Positions 1 through 9,821 are shown, counted from the stretch's first letter. The stretch: DNA of 64,000 nucleotides from Marinobacter gelidimuriae (GCF_000372805.1 NZ_KB889827.1:161701-225700); one strand, 5' to 3'. Translations and numbers: made by a program. Notes: a model not told the origin generated them from the sequence alone.

Positions 1-1
1 C

Positions 2-253
2 ATCGCCCACGCCGGCGTAAGGCTTGGCCGGAAAACCTATCTGGTGGATATGGCGGGGGGCAACAAACGCACAGATTATACCGCGGTCAGCAATACCGTT
101 ATCGGTGTTTTACTGCTGGCAACCGGGGCCCTGACGGCGCTAATCTCAACCTTTTCGAACATTGCCGTTATTCTGGTGCTGGGATTTATGGGCCTGGCCG
201 GTACGTTCAGTGCCATGAGACTGAGCGAAGTGACCGGCGACGATAATCACTGA
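2..253 (+). CDS. C-terminal end of a membrane transporter, probably MFS (partial)
   Basis: The reading frame is open from the window edge, so the start lies upstream. About 83 residues are visible: a short charged loop (GRKTYLVDMAGGNKRTDY), then two hydrophobic segments of about 20 residues, then a polar tail ending DDNH. This fits the last loop and last two helices of a major facilitator permease. The substrate cannot be told from this piece. It converges with the chemotaxis receptor on the other strand, 39 bases away. Confidence 0.6.
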   Translation: MAHAGVRLGRKTYLVDMAGGNKRTDYTAVSNTVIGVLLLATGALTALISTFSNIAVILVLGFMGLAGTFSAMRLSEVTGDDNH

Positions 254-292
254 GCGGCAAGCACCGGCTGCGTTGATGTTTAAAAAGCTTTG

Positions 293-1976
293 CTAGCCCT
301 TTGGGTTTTTTTGAGGGTGGTAACCAATACGGAACCCACCCCAATGTTTGCCGTCGATGTAAATGGGCACTGACAGGTCGTGCATAATTTCACCGGTGTC
401 GCGGCGATACGTTTGCAGCAGCATTTCCTGGGTATGGCTGCCGCAGCGAATGCCCGTGCGATCATTGAACAACCGCTTACTGCGGCTACGCGCCAAATCG
501 GTGGCGGCATTGCCGGTAGAAGCGTGGGCGAACTCGCGGTTATGGGTAGGCACGTAGCCATCCGGCGCCGTGGTAATAGCGTAAACAATTTGCGCGTTGG
601 CGCCCTTTATCGCCTCCTGAATAACAGGCAGGGCCTGATCAGTGAAGCGGTCAAACCCACAGGTGTATTTCGGCGGATTGGTATTAGCCACAGGCTGACG
701 ATTGCGATCGAACAGGGCCGCGGCGCTGAGCTTATTGTCACGGAGAGCTTGTGCGAAAACATCAGCAACTTGCGCTGCACCAACGCTGGCGTGTTGGAAA
801 AACGGACGGTGGTAACTGGTCTCGCTGTTTAACGCAAACACCGCGTTCGTGGTTTCAGCAATTTCCATAAGGCGGGTGGCCTGCTGTGCCAGCGAAGCGA
901 CACTGACATCGCTCTCGGTGATGTCATCGCGCACCGTTTCGATCACCGTGAATATCTGCTGCAAATTGTGTTCGTTATCGCGATCAATACTCGCAATCTG
1001 CGAGACCTGTTGCTGGAGCTGGTCAGACTGCTCGCGAATACCGTCCAGCTGTGTTCCCACCGATTCCACCGACGCCACACCCTGCTCAATGCTGACCGTC
1101 AAGGCTTCTATTCCGGTCACAATCTGGGCAGTGTCTTCGCGAATTTCCCCCAAGGTGGCTGCAACATCGGCCGTGGCCTCTGCGGTGCGACGTGCCAGCT
1201 GCCTTACCTCGTCGGCAACCACGGCAAACCCACGCCCCTGATCGCCAGCCCGAGCCGCTTCAATGGCCGCGTTCAGAGCCAACAGATTGGTTTGCTCAGC
1301 AATGCCCTGAATCGTGCTAGTGACCCCCTGAATACGATGAGACTTTTCATTAAGGTGTTGAATACGTAACAAGTTCTCATCAGACTGACGATGTACATTA
1401 CGGATACGCTCAATCACCTGCACCAGCGCCTGGCGGCCGTCTTGGCTCGCCGAACTGGCCTGCTGAGCAAGGGCCGCTGCATCATTGGCCTGCAAAGTCG
1501 ATGCCTGAGTGGCGCCAGTAATCTCGCCGGCGAATTCGGCAAGCCTGGCGGTTTCCTTCACCTGGCGGTTTCCTTCACCTGGCGGTTTCCTTCACCTGGC
1601 GGTCCAGCCGCAGTTTCAGCTGATCGGCAGCATAAGACACTTCGGCGGCAGAAATGGCGTTGGTATTGGCACTATGGCGAAGATTTTCCAGCAGTGCGCG
1701 GCCTGCTTTCGCATCGCTGAGCAGCTGCGCGCACAAACTTGCAAGCGGATGACCCGGTGCTAACTGGCCCTGGCTGAGATGAATGAGACTGCGCTGTGCC
1801 GGCGCGAGAATCCGCCAGGCAATAAAAAAACCGGCCACCCCCAGACCAACCGCCAAACCGGTCAACACGGAAACCAGATCAATCGCGGTAACGGCCGCAA
1901 CCAAAACGCCACCGGCCAGCGTAGCCAGCACCATTACCAGGCCCCACCCTTTCGTTGCCTTGTCTACAAACAACAT
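293..1976 (-). pseudogene. Methyl-accepting chemotaxis protein, split by a tandem-repeat frameshift
   Basis: The gene reads as two pieces in different frames. The N-terminal piece (1976 to 1575) has two short hydrophobic helices and a HAMP-like stretch, and stops after RQVKETAR. The C-terminal piece (1561 to 293) resumes with the same VKETAR and continues LAEF. It contains the highly conserved receptor hairpin ([20 protein letters not shown], then [12 protein letters not shown]) that contacts CheA and CheW. After the hairpin comes a sensory-like C-terminal domain of about 170 residues ending [12 protein letters not shown]. The break lies exactly at three copies of a 17-bp repeat, and with one copy the frames join without loss. 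The receptor is therefore off in this sequence, but reversibly so in principle. The ligand is unknown. Confidence 0.85.
1544..1603. repeat. 17-bp tandem repeat, three full copies plus nine bases
   Basis: The unit CCTGGCGGTTTCCTTCA occurs at 1544-1560, 1561-1577 and 1578-1594 without a mismatch, followed by CCTGGCGGT. It lies inside the chemotaxis receptor gene. One copy, or four copies, keeps the receptor frame open. The three copies here add 34 bases and close it. Slipped-strand copying or recombination between copies would change the number. Confidence 0.95.
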
Positions 1977-2117
1977 CTGATTACCCCGTTTTTATCATTG
2001 TTCGTTGTCGGGCGCAGCGCGCAATCCGCAATCTGTCACCAAAACCGCCCACAGCTTACCGAAAAAGACACCGCCAGGCCTTGGGACTTTGGTAAAGAAC
2101 GCTTGCGGTTCTTTACT

Positions 2118-2510
2118 TTACGACTGCAATGGGTATTTCTGAAGTGCGTGATCTGGCCGAATATGCAAAACAAAAAAAACCGGAGCAATGGCTCCGGTTT
2201 TTTGATCTGTGCCGATGCTTAGGGTAGCGTCGTCCATAGCATCTTCCACGGCGTCGCCCGCCTCTTCTGCGGCCTCACCGACTTTTTCACCAGCATCTCC
2301 CGCGGCGTCTTTGGTTTCTTCCCAAGCGCTATCGTTCTGCCCGGTAACGTCCTCATAGCTTTCCTCAATGGCATCGCCGGCATCATCCGCCATATTGCTG
2401 ATGTTGTCGCCAGCCTTGTCCAAATCTACCATCTCGTCATCATCGGAACTGCAGCCCGCCAAGCCCAGGGTCATCACCAACGCCAATGCGCTAATTGTGA
2501 ATTTTTTCAT
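2118..2510 (-). CDS. Small acidic lipoprotein
   Basis: The start at 2510 is chosen because GGAGG lies just upstream and a lipoprotein signal follows at once: MKKFTISALALVMTLGLAGC, with the lipobox LAGC and lipidation at Cys20. The mature part is rich in Asp, Glu and Ala (DDAGDAIEE, EAAEEAGDAVEDAMDDA), suggesting an extended amphipathic helix. The last 35 or so residues are read through the gene's own terminator hairpin. A stop in the +1 frame sits at the end of the acidic part, so the original protein probably ended near 2219 and an extra C in a CCC run extended it. The function is unknown. Confidence 0.65.
   Translation of the reverse strand: MKKFTISALALVMTLGLAGCSSDDDEMVDLDKAGDNISNMADDAGDAIEESYEDVTGQNDSAWEETKDAAGDAGEKVGEAAEEAGDAVEDAMDDATLSIGTDQKTGAIAPVFFVLHIRPDHALQKYPLQS
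2172..2203 (-). terminator. Rho-independent terminator, usable on both strands
   Basis: A perfect seven-pair CCGGAGC/GCTCCGG stem with a four-base loop is flanked by A and T runs. It sits at the 3' end of the acidic lipoprotein gene and also faces the chemotaxis receptor promoter region. Confidence 0.8.
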
Positions 2511-2616
2511 AAAAAAACCTCCATTGATCGTCATTGAAAACAGCGCCAAGATTACGCTGCGACCCAGCAAAAACACAATTACACAAGGGTTACCCTTTGG
2601 TTAATCGGGCAAGGTA

Positions 2617-3491
2617 CTAGAACCACTCGGCTTTCATTGCCAGACAGGTGTCGTCCATGTTGCGCAGCAGAACCAGATCCTGAGCAACGGTGGGTAACTC
2701 CCAATGAAAAAAGTACTGTGCGGCCTGCATGGCCTCGAGCAACAACTGCAAGCCATGGCTTTGGTTCTGCCACACTTTGCGGCCCAGCAGATCCAGCGCC
2801 TGAATACCATTGGTGCCTTCGTGGATCGGGTTCAGCCGGTTATCACGCCAGCATTGCTCCACCGGATAGTCGCGGGTGTAACCTGCGCCGCCGTATACCT
2901 GAATCGCCAGATCGTTGGCCTTGGGGCCATATTCCGAAGGCCAGGCTGTGCATATAACCACGGTAGCCAATCACCGCCGCGCCACAGCCCACGCCAACCC
3001 GGGCCTCGTTCATCATCTGGAACATGTACTTCAATCCCTGATGGGGCTCGCCCACCAGGTAACCGTGGCATTCGGCGTCGTCACCAAAACTCAAGGCCGT
3101 CGAGGTGGTTCCACGGTAGCCCAGCTTGTGAATCAAGCCGGCCAAAGCCACACCGTTACGCTCACCCAACCCGCCGGTTTCGCTCAAACGGAGTTTAGGC
3201 ACAATAAACAGTGAAATACCTTTCACACCAGCCGGCGCACCTTTTATTTTGGCCAGCACCCTATGTACGATATTTTCGGTGATGTTTTGCTCGCCACCGG
3301 AGATGTATATCTTCGCGCCCTTGATCAAATAATGACCAGCGTCGTCAGGCGTAGGCGTCGAAGGCCTGCTTTACCTGTGGCAGCATGGCCACCTTGCCAT
3401 CCACAAACCGCGGCTCGGCCAACACCTCAACACCCAGTACTTCGTAAAGTTGGAACGACAGGTCGCGACGGTCAATCAGGGTATCGGTCAT
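2617..3491 (-). pseudogene. Acyl-CoA dehydrogenase remnant
   Basis: Three pieces of one acyl-CoA dehydrogenase can be read. The first (start 3491) gives the usual N-terminus MTDTLIDRRDLSFQLYEVLG and ends after about 48 residues at a stop. The second (from about 3328) is the mid domain (KIYISGGEQNITENIVH). The third, in another frame (to 2617), is the helical C-terminal domain with the hallmark [16 protein letters not shown] and [16 protein letters not shown]. Between the first and second pieces about 140-150 residues are gone, and the end is also short. An intact homologue has about 600 residues and here fewer than 300 remain. It cannot encode a working fatty-acid beta-oxidation enzyme. Confidence 0.85.
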
Positions 3492-3916
3492 TACGCGGTC
3501 TCCGGCTTTAGGCCATTTTTATACGGCCGTTTTAAAACTGCTGCGCTCTTTATGCCACAGATAACCGCTGGATAGCCACTCTTTAACATGGCGCCAACAT
3601 AAGCGCGGTTATGGCGCCAGGCCACAAGTTACTTGACCTTCAGACTGCGGTACGTATCATCCTTTTGATATTTTCTATACGGAGTAACCATAACGGAGAG
3701 GTCGCACAGCTGCTGGTTTATATCAGATCTACTTCGCCTGGCTGACATCGCCCGCTATCGCGGCAAGCTTCCTTATTTTCCAGACCCTCCACGGCGTTAA
3801 GCAGCTCATACTTGGCGGGTGACAGCTCGCTTGGTGATAGCTCACTTGTATTGGTTCGTTGGTAATAGATCGCTGGTAACATCTTTTTCTGTCCTACACC
3901 TACAATTGAGATTGCG
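3492..3916. other. Intergenic region upstream of mrp
   Basis: No convincing gene was found. A 54-codon frame on the minus strand (3882 to 3718) has no good ribosome-binding site and no recognised family. The stretch should hold the mrp promoter, but no clear -35/-10 pair could be chosen. Confidence 0.4.
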
Positions 3917-6763
3917 ATGTCGCTCCCCCTGGTTGTTTTACTGCCCTTTTTAGGCGCCATGGCCGCACCACTGTTCGCGCAGGGCGGGCGCACAGCCATC
4001 GCTATTGCGTCAACCGTTCCCGCGCTGATTGCGCTCGCCGCATTGTTCCCCCACTGGCAAACACTGGCAGACGGCGGTGTTGTCCTGCACACCTACGAAT
4101 GGCTACCTGCGATCGGGCTGTCGCTGAGTTTCCGCCTGGATGGCCTGTCACTGCTGTTCGCGCTGCTGATTCTGGTGATTGGTATCCTGATCATTCTTTA
4201 CGCCCGCTACTACTTGAAACCTGAAGAAAATATTGGCAAGTTTTACGGCCTGCTGCTGTGTTTCAAGGGCTCAATGCTTGGCATTGTGCTTTCCAGCAAT
4301 TTGTTGCTGATGATGATTTTCTGGGAAGTCACCAGCTTGGTGTCGTTTTTACTGATCAGTTTCTGGACCCACAAAAAAGGCGCGCGGCGCGGTGCCCGCA
4401 TGGCGCTGACGGTTACCGGCGGCGGCGGCCTGGCCCTGTTAGCAGGTGTTCTCATAATCGGTCAGATTGTCGGCAGCTACGAGCTGGACGATGTGCTAGC
4501 CGCAGGGCCCATCATCAAAGCACACGCGCTTTATCCGGTTGCGCTCACTTTGGTGCTACTCGGCGCATTTACAAAATCGGCCCAGTTCCCATTCCATTTC
4601 TGGTTGCCTCACGCCATGCAGGCGCCTACGCCGGTATCGGCCTACCTGCACTCGGCCACCATGGTTAAGGCCGGCATATTCCTGCTGGCGCGACTGTACC
4701 CGGCGCTGGCAGGCACCGAACAATGGTTTTACATGGTTAGTTTCACCGGCATGGCAACGCTGCTGCTGGGCGCGTATATCGCCATGTTCAAGCACGACCT
4801 CAAAGGCTTGCTGGCGAACTCCACGATTAGCCATCTGGGGTTGATTGTTCTGTTGCTCGGTATGGGTACGGAACTCGCCACCGTTGCTGCCCTGTTTCAC
4901 GTAATCAACCACGCCACGTTTAAGGCCTCGCTGTTTATGGCGGCCGGCATTATTGACCATGAAACCGGCACCCGCGATATGCGCCGCATTAACGGGCTTT
5001 GGCGATTCATGCCCCACACCGCCACTCTGGCCATGGTGGCAGCGGCCTCTATGGCCGGTGTACCGCTACTGAACGGCTTTCTTAGTAAGGAAATGTTTTT
5101 CGCCGAGTCTCTGGCACTTAACCTTCCCGGTTACTGGGCCTGGCTACCGCCGATTGTGGCGACCCTGGCCGGCATTTTCGCGGTTGCTTACTCCGCCCGG
5201 TTTATTCACGACGTGTTCTTTAACGGCAAGCCGATAAATTTGCCCATTTATCCGCCCCATGAACCGCCGCGCTATATGAAAATCCCTGTGGAAATATTGG
5301 TGTTCGCTTGCCTGATGGTGGGTATGTTCCCGACCATATCAGTGGGCCCGCTGCTTTACGCCGCATCCTCTGCAACCTTGGGCGTGCCGGCACCGGACTA
5401 TCAGCTGGCGGTAATGCACGGCTTCAATCTGCCGCTATTTATGAGCTTTTTAGCGTTCTTTGGCGGCTTACTGATGTACAGCCAACGCAAGCGTTTCTTT
5501 GCCTTTCACGACCGCTTCCGCGAGATCGACGAAAAAGCGATCTTCGAAAAAATGGTATTCAGCCTGGGCCTGAGAGCCAACCAGCTCACTGCCGCCACCG
5601 AGAACGGCTCGCTGCAGCGCTACGTTATGCTGCTGATTGTCAGCGCTCTGGCCGTGGCGTTTTTACCGATCAGCAAAATGGGCTTTTTTATTGGCAGCAA
5701 CGGGTTAACCCCGGTGGACTGGCCGACGGCAACCTTGGGTGCCGTTCTGATTGCCAGCGCCCTGGCAACTGCAGCCATGCACCGTGAACGCTTCTTTGCG
5801 CTGGTACTGATCAGCGTCGTCGGGTTGTTAACCGCGCTCACCTTTGTGCGTTTCTCGGCGCCAGATCTGACCATGACCCAACTGTCGGTGGAAGTCGTTA
5901 CCGTTGTGCTGTTAATGCTGGCACTTTACTACAGGCCCTCACGGACACCCGTTGAGAGCAGCCGTGGTCGCCGCGTTCGTGACATGGGGATAGCCCTGTT
6001 AGCCGGCAGCGGCATGACCATTATTACCCTGGCCATACTGACCCAGCCGTTCAGTTCGATTTCCGAGTTCTTTCTGGCAAACAGCAAAACCGGTGGTGGT
6101 GGTACCAACGTGGTCAATGTGATCTTGGTGGATTTCCGCGGCTTCGACACCTTGGGTGAAATTTCAGTGCTGGCGATTGCAGCATTGGGTATTTTTGCAA
6201 TGCTCAAAAACACATCACTTACGCCGCCTCCGGGCGATGGGCTCGGCCACACCTGGACCCGTGACCGACACCCAACCATGCTGAAGCAAATTGCCCGGCC
6301 AATGCTGCCGTTGGCATTGATGGTGTCGGCGTTTATATTCCTGCGAGGCCACAACCTGCCAGGCGGCGGCTTTATTGCCGGTTTGATAACCGCCATTGCG
6401 CTGATTCTTCAGTACATCGCCAGTGGCTTTTCCTGGACCGAGGACCGCATCGCCATGCGCTATCACAATGTGATTGCGCTGGGTCTGCTGTTTGCCGTTA
6501 TTACTGGCGCCGGCAGCCTGGCGTTTGGTTATCCGTTCCTGACCTCCACATTCGGCTATATCACCTGGCCGGTGGTGGGTAAGTTCGAACTGGCATCGGC
6601 GCTGGTGTTTGACCTGGGTGTGTACCTGGCGGTGGTGGGTGCCACACTGCTGATACTGGTCAGTGTAGGCCGCATCAACCCCCATTCCGCTATCCGTCCT
6701 GTAAACAGCGAGTCGAGCTACGGCGCTGACACGACTACCCTGACTCAAAGAGAGACCGAATAA
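3917..6763 (+). CDS. mrpA: Mrp cation/proton antiporter subunit A, fused to a subunit B domain
   Basis: This is the largest subunit of the multi-subunit Na+(K+)/H+ antiporter, related to complex I NuoL. Residues about 1-500 carry the proton-translocating antiporter domain, including HFWLPHAMQAPTPVSAYLHS and the lysine in TMVKAG near residue 248. Long hydrophobic helices follow. From about residue 790 comes an MrpB-like domain (FIFLRGHNLPGGGFIAGL). At 948 residues it matches the fused A/B form of six-gene mrp operons, which explains the missing separate mrpB. Its stop overlaps the mrpC start (TAATG). Expected role: pH and sodium homeostasis in the inner membrane. Confidence 0.95.
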   Translation: MSLPLVVLLPFLGAMAAPLFAQGGRTAIAIASTVPALIALAALFPHWQTLADGGVVLHTYEWLPAIGLSLSFRLDGLSLLFALLILVIGILIILYARYYLKPEENIGKFYGLLLCFKGSMLGIVLSSNLLLMMIFWEVTSLVSFLLISFWTHKKGARRGARMALTVTGGGGLALLAGVLIIGQIVGSYELDDVLAAGPIIKAHALYPVALTLVLLGAFTKSAQFPFHFWLPHAMQAPTPVSAYLHSATMVKAGIFLLARLYPALAGTEQWFYMVSFTGMATLLLGAYIAMFKHDLKGLLANSTISHLGLIVLLLGMGTELATVAALFHVINHATFKASLFMAAGIIDHETGTRDMRRINGLWRFMPHTATLAMVAAASMAGVPLLNGFLSKEMFFAESLALNLPGYWAWLPPIVATLAGIFAVAYSARFIHDVFFNGKPINLPIYPPHEPPRYMKIPVEILVFACLMVGMFPTISVGPLLYAASSATLGVPAPDYQLAVMHGFNLPLFMSFLAFFGGLLMYSQRKRFFAFHDRFREIDEKAIFEKMVFSLGLRANQLTAATENGSLQRYVMLLIVSALAVAFLPISKMGFFIGSNGLTPVDWPTATLGAVLIASALATAAMHRERFFALVLISVVGLLTALTFVRFSAPDLTMTQLSVEVVTVVLLMLALYYRPSRTPVESSRGRRVRDMGIALLAGSGMTIITLAILTQPFSSISEFFLANSKTGGGGTNVVNVILVDFRGFDTLGEISVLAIAALGIFAMLKNTSLTPPPGDGLGHTWTRDRHPTMLKQIARPMLPLALMVSAFIFLRGHNLPGGGFIAGLITAIALILQYIASGFSWTEDRIAMRYHNVIALGLLFAVITGAGSLAFGYPFLTSTFGYITWPVVGKFELASALVFDLGVYLAVVGATLLILVSVGRINPHSAIRPVNSESSYGADTTTLTQRETE

Positions 6764-7131
6764 TGGAACTTGTATTCGCACTGGCCATTGGTGCGCTCAC
6801 AGCCGGCGGGGTGTATCTGTTGCTGCGCGCCCGCACGTTTCCGGTGGTACTGGGCCTGACCATGCTGTCGTACGGGGTGAATCTGTTCCTGTTCGCCAGC
6901 GGGCGCCTGGCCACCGGCAGCCAGCCGGTTCTGGGCACCGCTGCCCAGTACGCAGACCCATTGCCCCAGGCGCTGGTGTTAACCGCGATTGTTATCGGCT
7001 TCGCCATGACCGCATTCGTGGTGGTGTTGTCACTTCGCAACCTGGCCGACCACGGTAATGATCACGTAGACGGCGATCCGAAAAAGCGTACGCCGGCTTC
7101 CAAGCATGCGCGGGAGCGTCGGCCACTATGA
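6763..7131 (+). CDS. mrpC: Mrp antiporter subunit C
   Basis: This 122-residue membrane protein is homologous to NuoK. It has three helices: the first carries GALTAGGVYLLLRA, the second FPVVLGLTMLSYGVNLFLF and the third LPQALVLTAIVIGFAMTAFVVVL. The hydrophilic tail (DPKKRTPASKHARERRPL) is basic. The gene overlaps mrpA by one base and mrpD by four (ATGA), indicating translational coupling. It helps form the ion path of the complex. Confidence 0.95.
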   Translation: MELVFALAIGALTAGGVYLLLRARTFPVVLGLTMLSYGVNLFLFASGRLATGSQPVLGTAAQYADPLPQALVLTAIVIGFAMTAFVVVLSLRNLADHGNDHVDGDPKKRTPASKHARERRPL

Positions 7132-8645
7132 CCCACTGGCTGCTTGCTCCGATTCTGATTCCGCTACTGGGCGCTATTCTGCAAATATTTGTGGGCTACG
7201 CGCCCATGCCGTTGCGCCGGGTGTTGGCCATTATTACCTCGGTTCTGACCCTGGCCGCCGCCATTGTTCTGCTAAATCTGGCCGGTGACGACACCTACCG
7301 TGTCTACGCCATGGGCAACTGGCAGCCACCCTTCGGCATTGTGATGGTGCTGGACCGTTTGGCCGCCATGATGTTGGTTCTAACGGCGTCGCTGGCACTG
7401 CTGTGCCATCTGTTCTCGATCGGGGGTGCCGACGAAGGTACGCGCCAGTTCCACAGCCTGTTCCTGTTCCAGCTGATGGGCCTGAATATCGCCTTTCTGA
7501 CCGGCGACCTGTTCAACCTGTTTGTTGCGTTTGAGATTCTGCTGATTGCCTCTTACGGACTGCTGATGCACGGCAGTGGCAGCACGCGCTCAACGCCAGG
7601 GCTGCATTATGTCGTATTAAACCTGGTGGGTTCGTCGCTGTTTCTGATCAGCGTGGGCATGATTTACAGCGTTACCGGCACCTTGAATATGGCTGATCTG
7701 GCTGTGAAAGTGCCGCAGGTCAGCGGCGACCAACGTTTTTTAGTCGAAGCCGGTGGCATGCTGTTGTTGGTGGTATTTGCCCTTAAAGCGGCGGTGTTGC
7801 CACTGACATTCTGGCTGCCGCGGGCCTATGCCAGCGCTACCGCGCCGGTCGCTGCATTTTTTGCCATTATGACCAAAGTCGGTATCTACGGGATTATCCG
7901 GGTTTACCCGCTGGTTTTTGGCGCCAACGCCGGCGAAATGGCTAACCTAGGCATGAACTGGCTTTTCCCGCTAGCGCTCGCCACCCTTATTATGGGCGTT
8001 ATTGGCGCTATGGGTGCACAAACCTTGCGCACCCTGGTGACCTGGCAGCTGGTCATTTCGGTTGGCACTCTACTAGCACCCATCGCGCTGGGCTCGCAAA
8101 AAGGCCTGGCTGCGGCCCTGTTCTACTTGCTTAGCACGACCTGGACTGTGGGCGGTTTGTTTCTGCTGATTGAGCTAGTGCGCAGCCAGCGCGGGTCCGC
8201 TTCTGATAAAATCGTTATGGCGCCGCAGATTCGTCATCGAACCCTGCTTAGCTCGCTGTTTTTCTTTGGCGCGGTGTCCGCTGCGGGTTTACCACCCCTA
8301 AGCGGTTTCTTTGGCAAGGTGATGATTCTGCAATCCACCACCAGCGGCGTGGAAATGGCGTGGCTTTGGGGTACGGTGCTCACGGGCAGTTTTTTCACTC
8401 TGATTGCCTATAGCCGCGCCGGCAGTGTGGTATTTTGGCGCAATATTGAAGGTAAAATTGAAAACAGCACCCCGGTAACGCCGTTGCTGGCCATTTCTAC
8501 CGGCGCGCTGATTGGTATGAGCGTATTAATGGTGGCACTGGCCGGGCCTATCAGTGCCTATACCAACGCCACTGCAGTGCAGTTGCTGGACACCCGTGGT
8601 TATATCCAGACTTTGCAGGCGCCAATGGTTGAGGAGGGTTCGTAA
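7128..8645 (+). CDS. mrpD: Mrp antiporter subunit D
   Basis: This 505-residue antiporter-like subunit is related to NuoM/N and has about 14 predicted helices. Diagnostic parts are LFVAFEILLIASYGLL, the half-channel segment FALKAAVLPLTFWLPRAYAS and ATAPVAAFFAIMTKVGIYG with its membrane lysine, and AAGLPPLSGFFGK. It pairs with MrpA in proton and cation transfer. The start overlaps mrpC (ATGA) and the stop overlaps mrpE (TAATG). Confidence 0.95.
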   Translation: MTHWLLAPILIPLLGAILQIFVGYAPMPLRRVLAIITSVLTLAAAIVLLNLAGDDTYRVYAMGNWQPPFGIVMVLDRLAAMMLVLTASLALLCHLFSIGGADEGTRQFHSLFLFQLMGLNIAFLTGDLFNLFVAFEILLIASYGLLMHGSGSTRSTPGLHYVVLNLVGSSLFLISVGMIYSVTGTLNMADLAVKVPQVSGDQRFLVEAGGMLLLVVFALKAAVLPLTFWLPRAYASATAPVAAFFAIMTKVGIYGIIRVYPLVFGANAGEMANLGMNWLFPLALATLIMGVIGAMGAQTLRTLVTWQLVISVGTLLAPIALGSQKGLAAALFYLLSTTWTVGGLFLLIELVRSQRGSASDKIVMAPQIRHRTLLSSLFFFGAVSAAGLPPLSGFFGKVMILQSTTSGVEMAWLWGTVLTGSFFTLIAYSRAGSVVFWRNIEGKIENSTPVTPLLAISTGALIGMSVLMVALAGPISAYTNATAVQLLDTRGYIQTLQAPMVEEGS

Positions 8646-9133
8646 TGCTGGATCGTCTGAGTTTCCCGCAACCCTGGCTAAGCCTTCTGCTGTTCAGCAT
8701 CTGGCAGTTGCTTGCCGATGGCGTTGGCGGTGGAAGCGTGGTTGTGGGTTTGATACTGGCCTGGGGTATTCCGCAGCTCACCCAAAGCTTCTGGCCTGAG
8801 CGCCCGGCGGTGTTCAAGGCTTGGCGTTTACCGGGTTATTTGCTGCTGGTGTTATGGGACATCGTGATTGCCAGCTTTGAAGTGGCCTGGCTGATTATCA
8901 GCCCGCGCCGGCCGGAACCGATGTTTATCAGCTACCCGCTGCAGCTTGACTGCCCACAGGCTATCGCTATTTTGGCCAGCACCATTTCCCTGACACCGGG
9001 CACAGTGACCGCCGATATCAGTGATGATCACAAGAATCTGCTGATTCACGCGCTAGACACCCGCACCGCAGAAGAAGTGATTAAGGCCATTCACAATCGT
9101 TATGAAAAGCCGTTGATGGAGATGTTCCAATGA
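8645..9133 (+). CDS. mrpE: Mrp antiporter subunit E
   Basis: This 162-residue protein has N-terminal membrane helices followed by a cytoplasmic domain. Features of the family are FEVAWLIISPRRPEP, the segment SISLTPGTVT-like (here TISLTPGTVTADIS) and HALDTRTAEE. MrpE has no complex I counterpart and is needed for assembly of the antiporter. It overlaps mrpD by one base and mrpF by four. Confidence 0.95.
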   Translation: MLDRLSFPQPWLSLLLFSIWQLLADGVGGGSVVVGLILAWGIPQLTQSFWPERPAVFKAWRLPGYLLLVLWDIVIASFEVAWLIISPRRPEPMFISYPLQLDCPQAIAILASTISLTPGTVTADISDDHKNLLIHALDTRTAEEVIKAIHNRYEKPLMEMFQ

Positions 9134-9399
9134 TTGCGATTGTGTTGAAAATATCCATCGCCTTAGTGGTGATTGCTGCCTTGCTTAATGTGTATCGCCT
9201 GATCGTTGGCCCACATGCCCCAGACCGGGTTCTGGCCATAGATACTCTGGCCATTAACGCCATAGCGCTCATCATTCTTCTGGGTATTACATTGAACACC
9301 CGGATGTATCTGGAGGCCGCGTTGCTGATTGCCGTCATGGGTTTTGTCAGCACGGTGGCTATGGCCAAATACCTGAAACGCGGCAGCGTTATTGAATAA
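9130..9399 (+). CDS. mrpF: Mrp antiporter subunit F
   Basis: This 89-residue protein has three transmembrane helices. The conserved segment RLIVGPHAPDRVLAIDTLAINA contains the Asp of the loop that is essential in MrpF proteins. The start overlaps the mrpE stop (ATGA). A 51-base gap separates it from mrpG. Confidence 0.95.
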   Translation: MIAIVLKISIALVVIAALLNVYRLIVGPHAPDRVLAIDTLAINAIALIILLGITLNTRMYLEAALLIAVMGFVSTVAMAKYLKRGSVIE

Positions 9400-9450
9400 C
9401 AAGGGTGCAGAGCGAGGCGCCAGGCGCGTTGCAAAGGAGACGACACAATA

Positions 9451-9783
9451 ATGAACCTGTTTATCGAACTCGTTATCGCAGCCCTGTTGTTGCTGGGTGC
9501 AGCATTTACATTGGTGGGCGCCATCGGGCTTGCGATCTTGCCCGATTTTTTTACCCGCCTGCACGGGCCGACCAAGGCCACCACCGTGGGTGTGGGCGCT
9601 ATGGCGTTAGCGTCGATGATTTGGTCCGCCAACCAGCCCGTGGGCACAGGCTTTGTGGAAATTCTGATCATGGTCTTTTTGCTGCTGACCGCACCGCCGA
9701 GCGCCAATATGATGGCAAAAGCCGCAATGCACATGGACGTACCTAAAGTTGGCAATACCCGCGGCGACCCCTGGCAGCAATAA
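9451..9783 (+). CDS. mrpG: Mrp antiporter subunit G
   Basis: This is the last gene of the operon, 110 residues with three helices. Family hallmarks are LGAAFTLVGAIGLAILPDFFTRLHGPTKATTVG and the late hydrophobic segment EILIMVFLLLTAPPSANMMAKAA. An AAAGGAG ribosome site lies just upstream of 9451. MrpG is required for full assembly and activity of the complex. Confidence 0.95.
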   Translation: MNLFIELVIAALLLLGAAFTLVGAIGLAILPDFFTRLHGPTKATTVGVGAMALASMIWSANQPVGTGFVEILIMVFLLLTAPPSANMMAKAAMHMDVPKVGNTRGDPWQQ

Positions 9784-9821
9784 AACCATCTTTGAATGTG
9801 AGTACCTGCAAAAACGGCGGT

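Noticed and set aside
3718..3882. Possible 54-codon gene on the minus strand (MLPAIYYQRTNTSELSPSEL...)
   Set aside because: No ribosome site and no recognised family; it sits in the expected mrp promoter region. It was left as a remark in the intergenic entry.
6215..6781. Minus-strand frame of 188 codons
   Set aside because: It lies opposite the MrpB-like domain and the mrpC start, and its composition is that of a reversed membrane protein.
9081..9755. Long minus-strand frame of 224 codons
   Set aside because: It is antisense to mrpF and mrpG, which have family matches and proper overlaps. It resembles no family and has no ribosome site.
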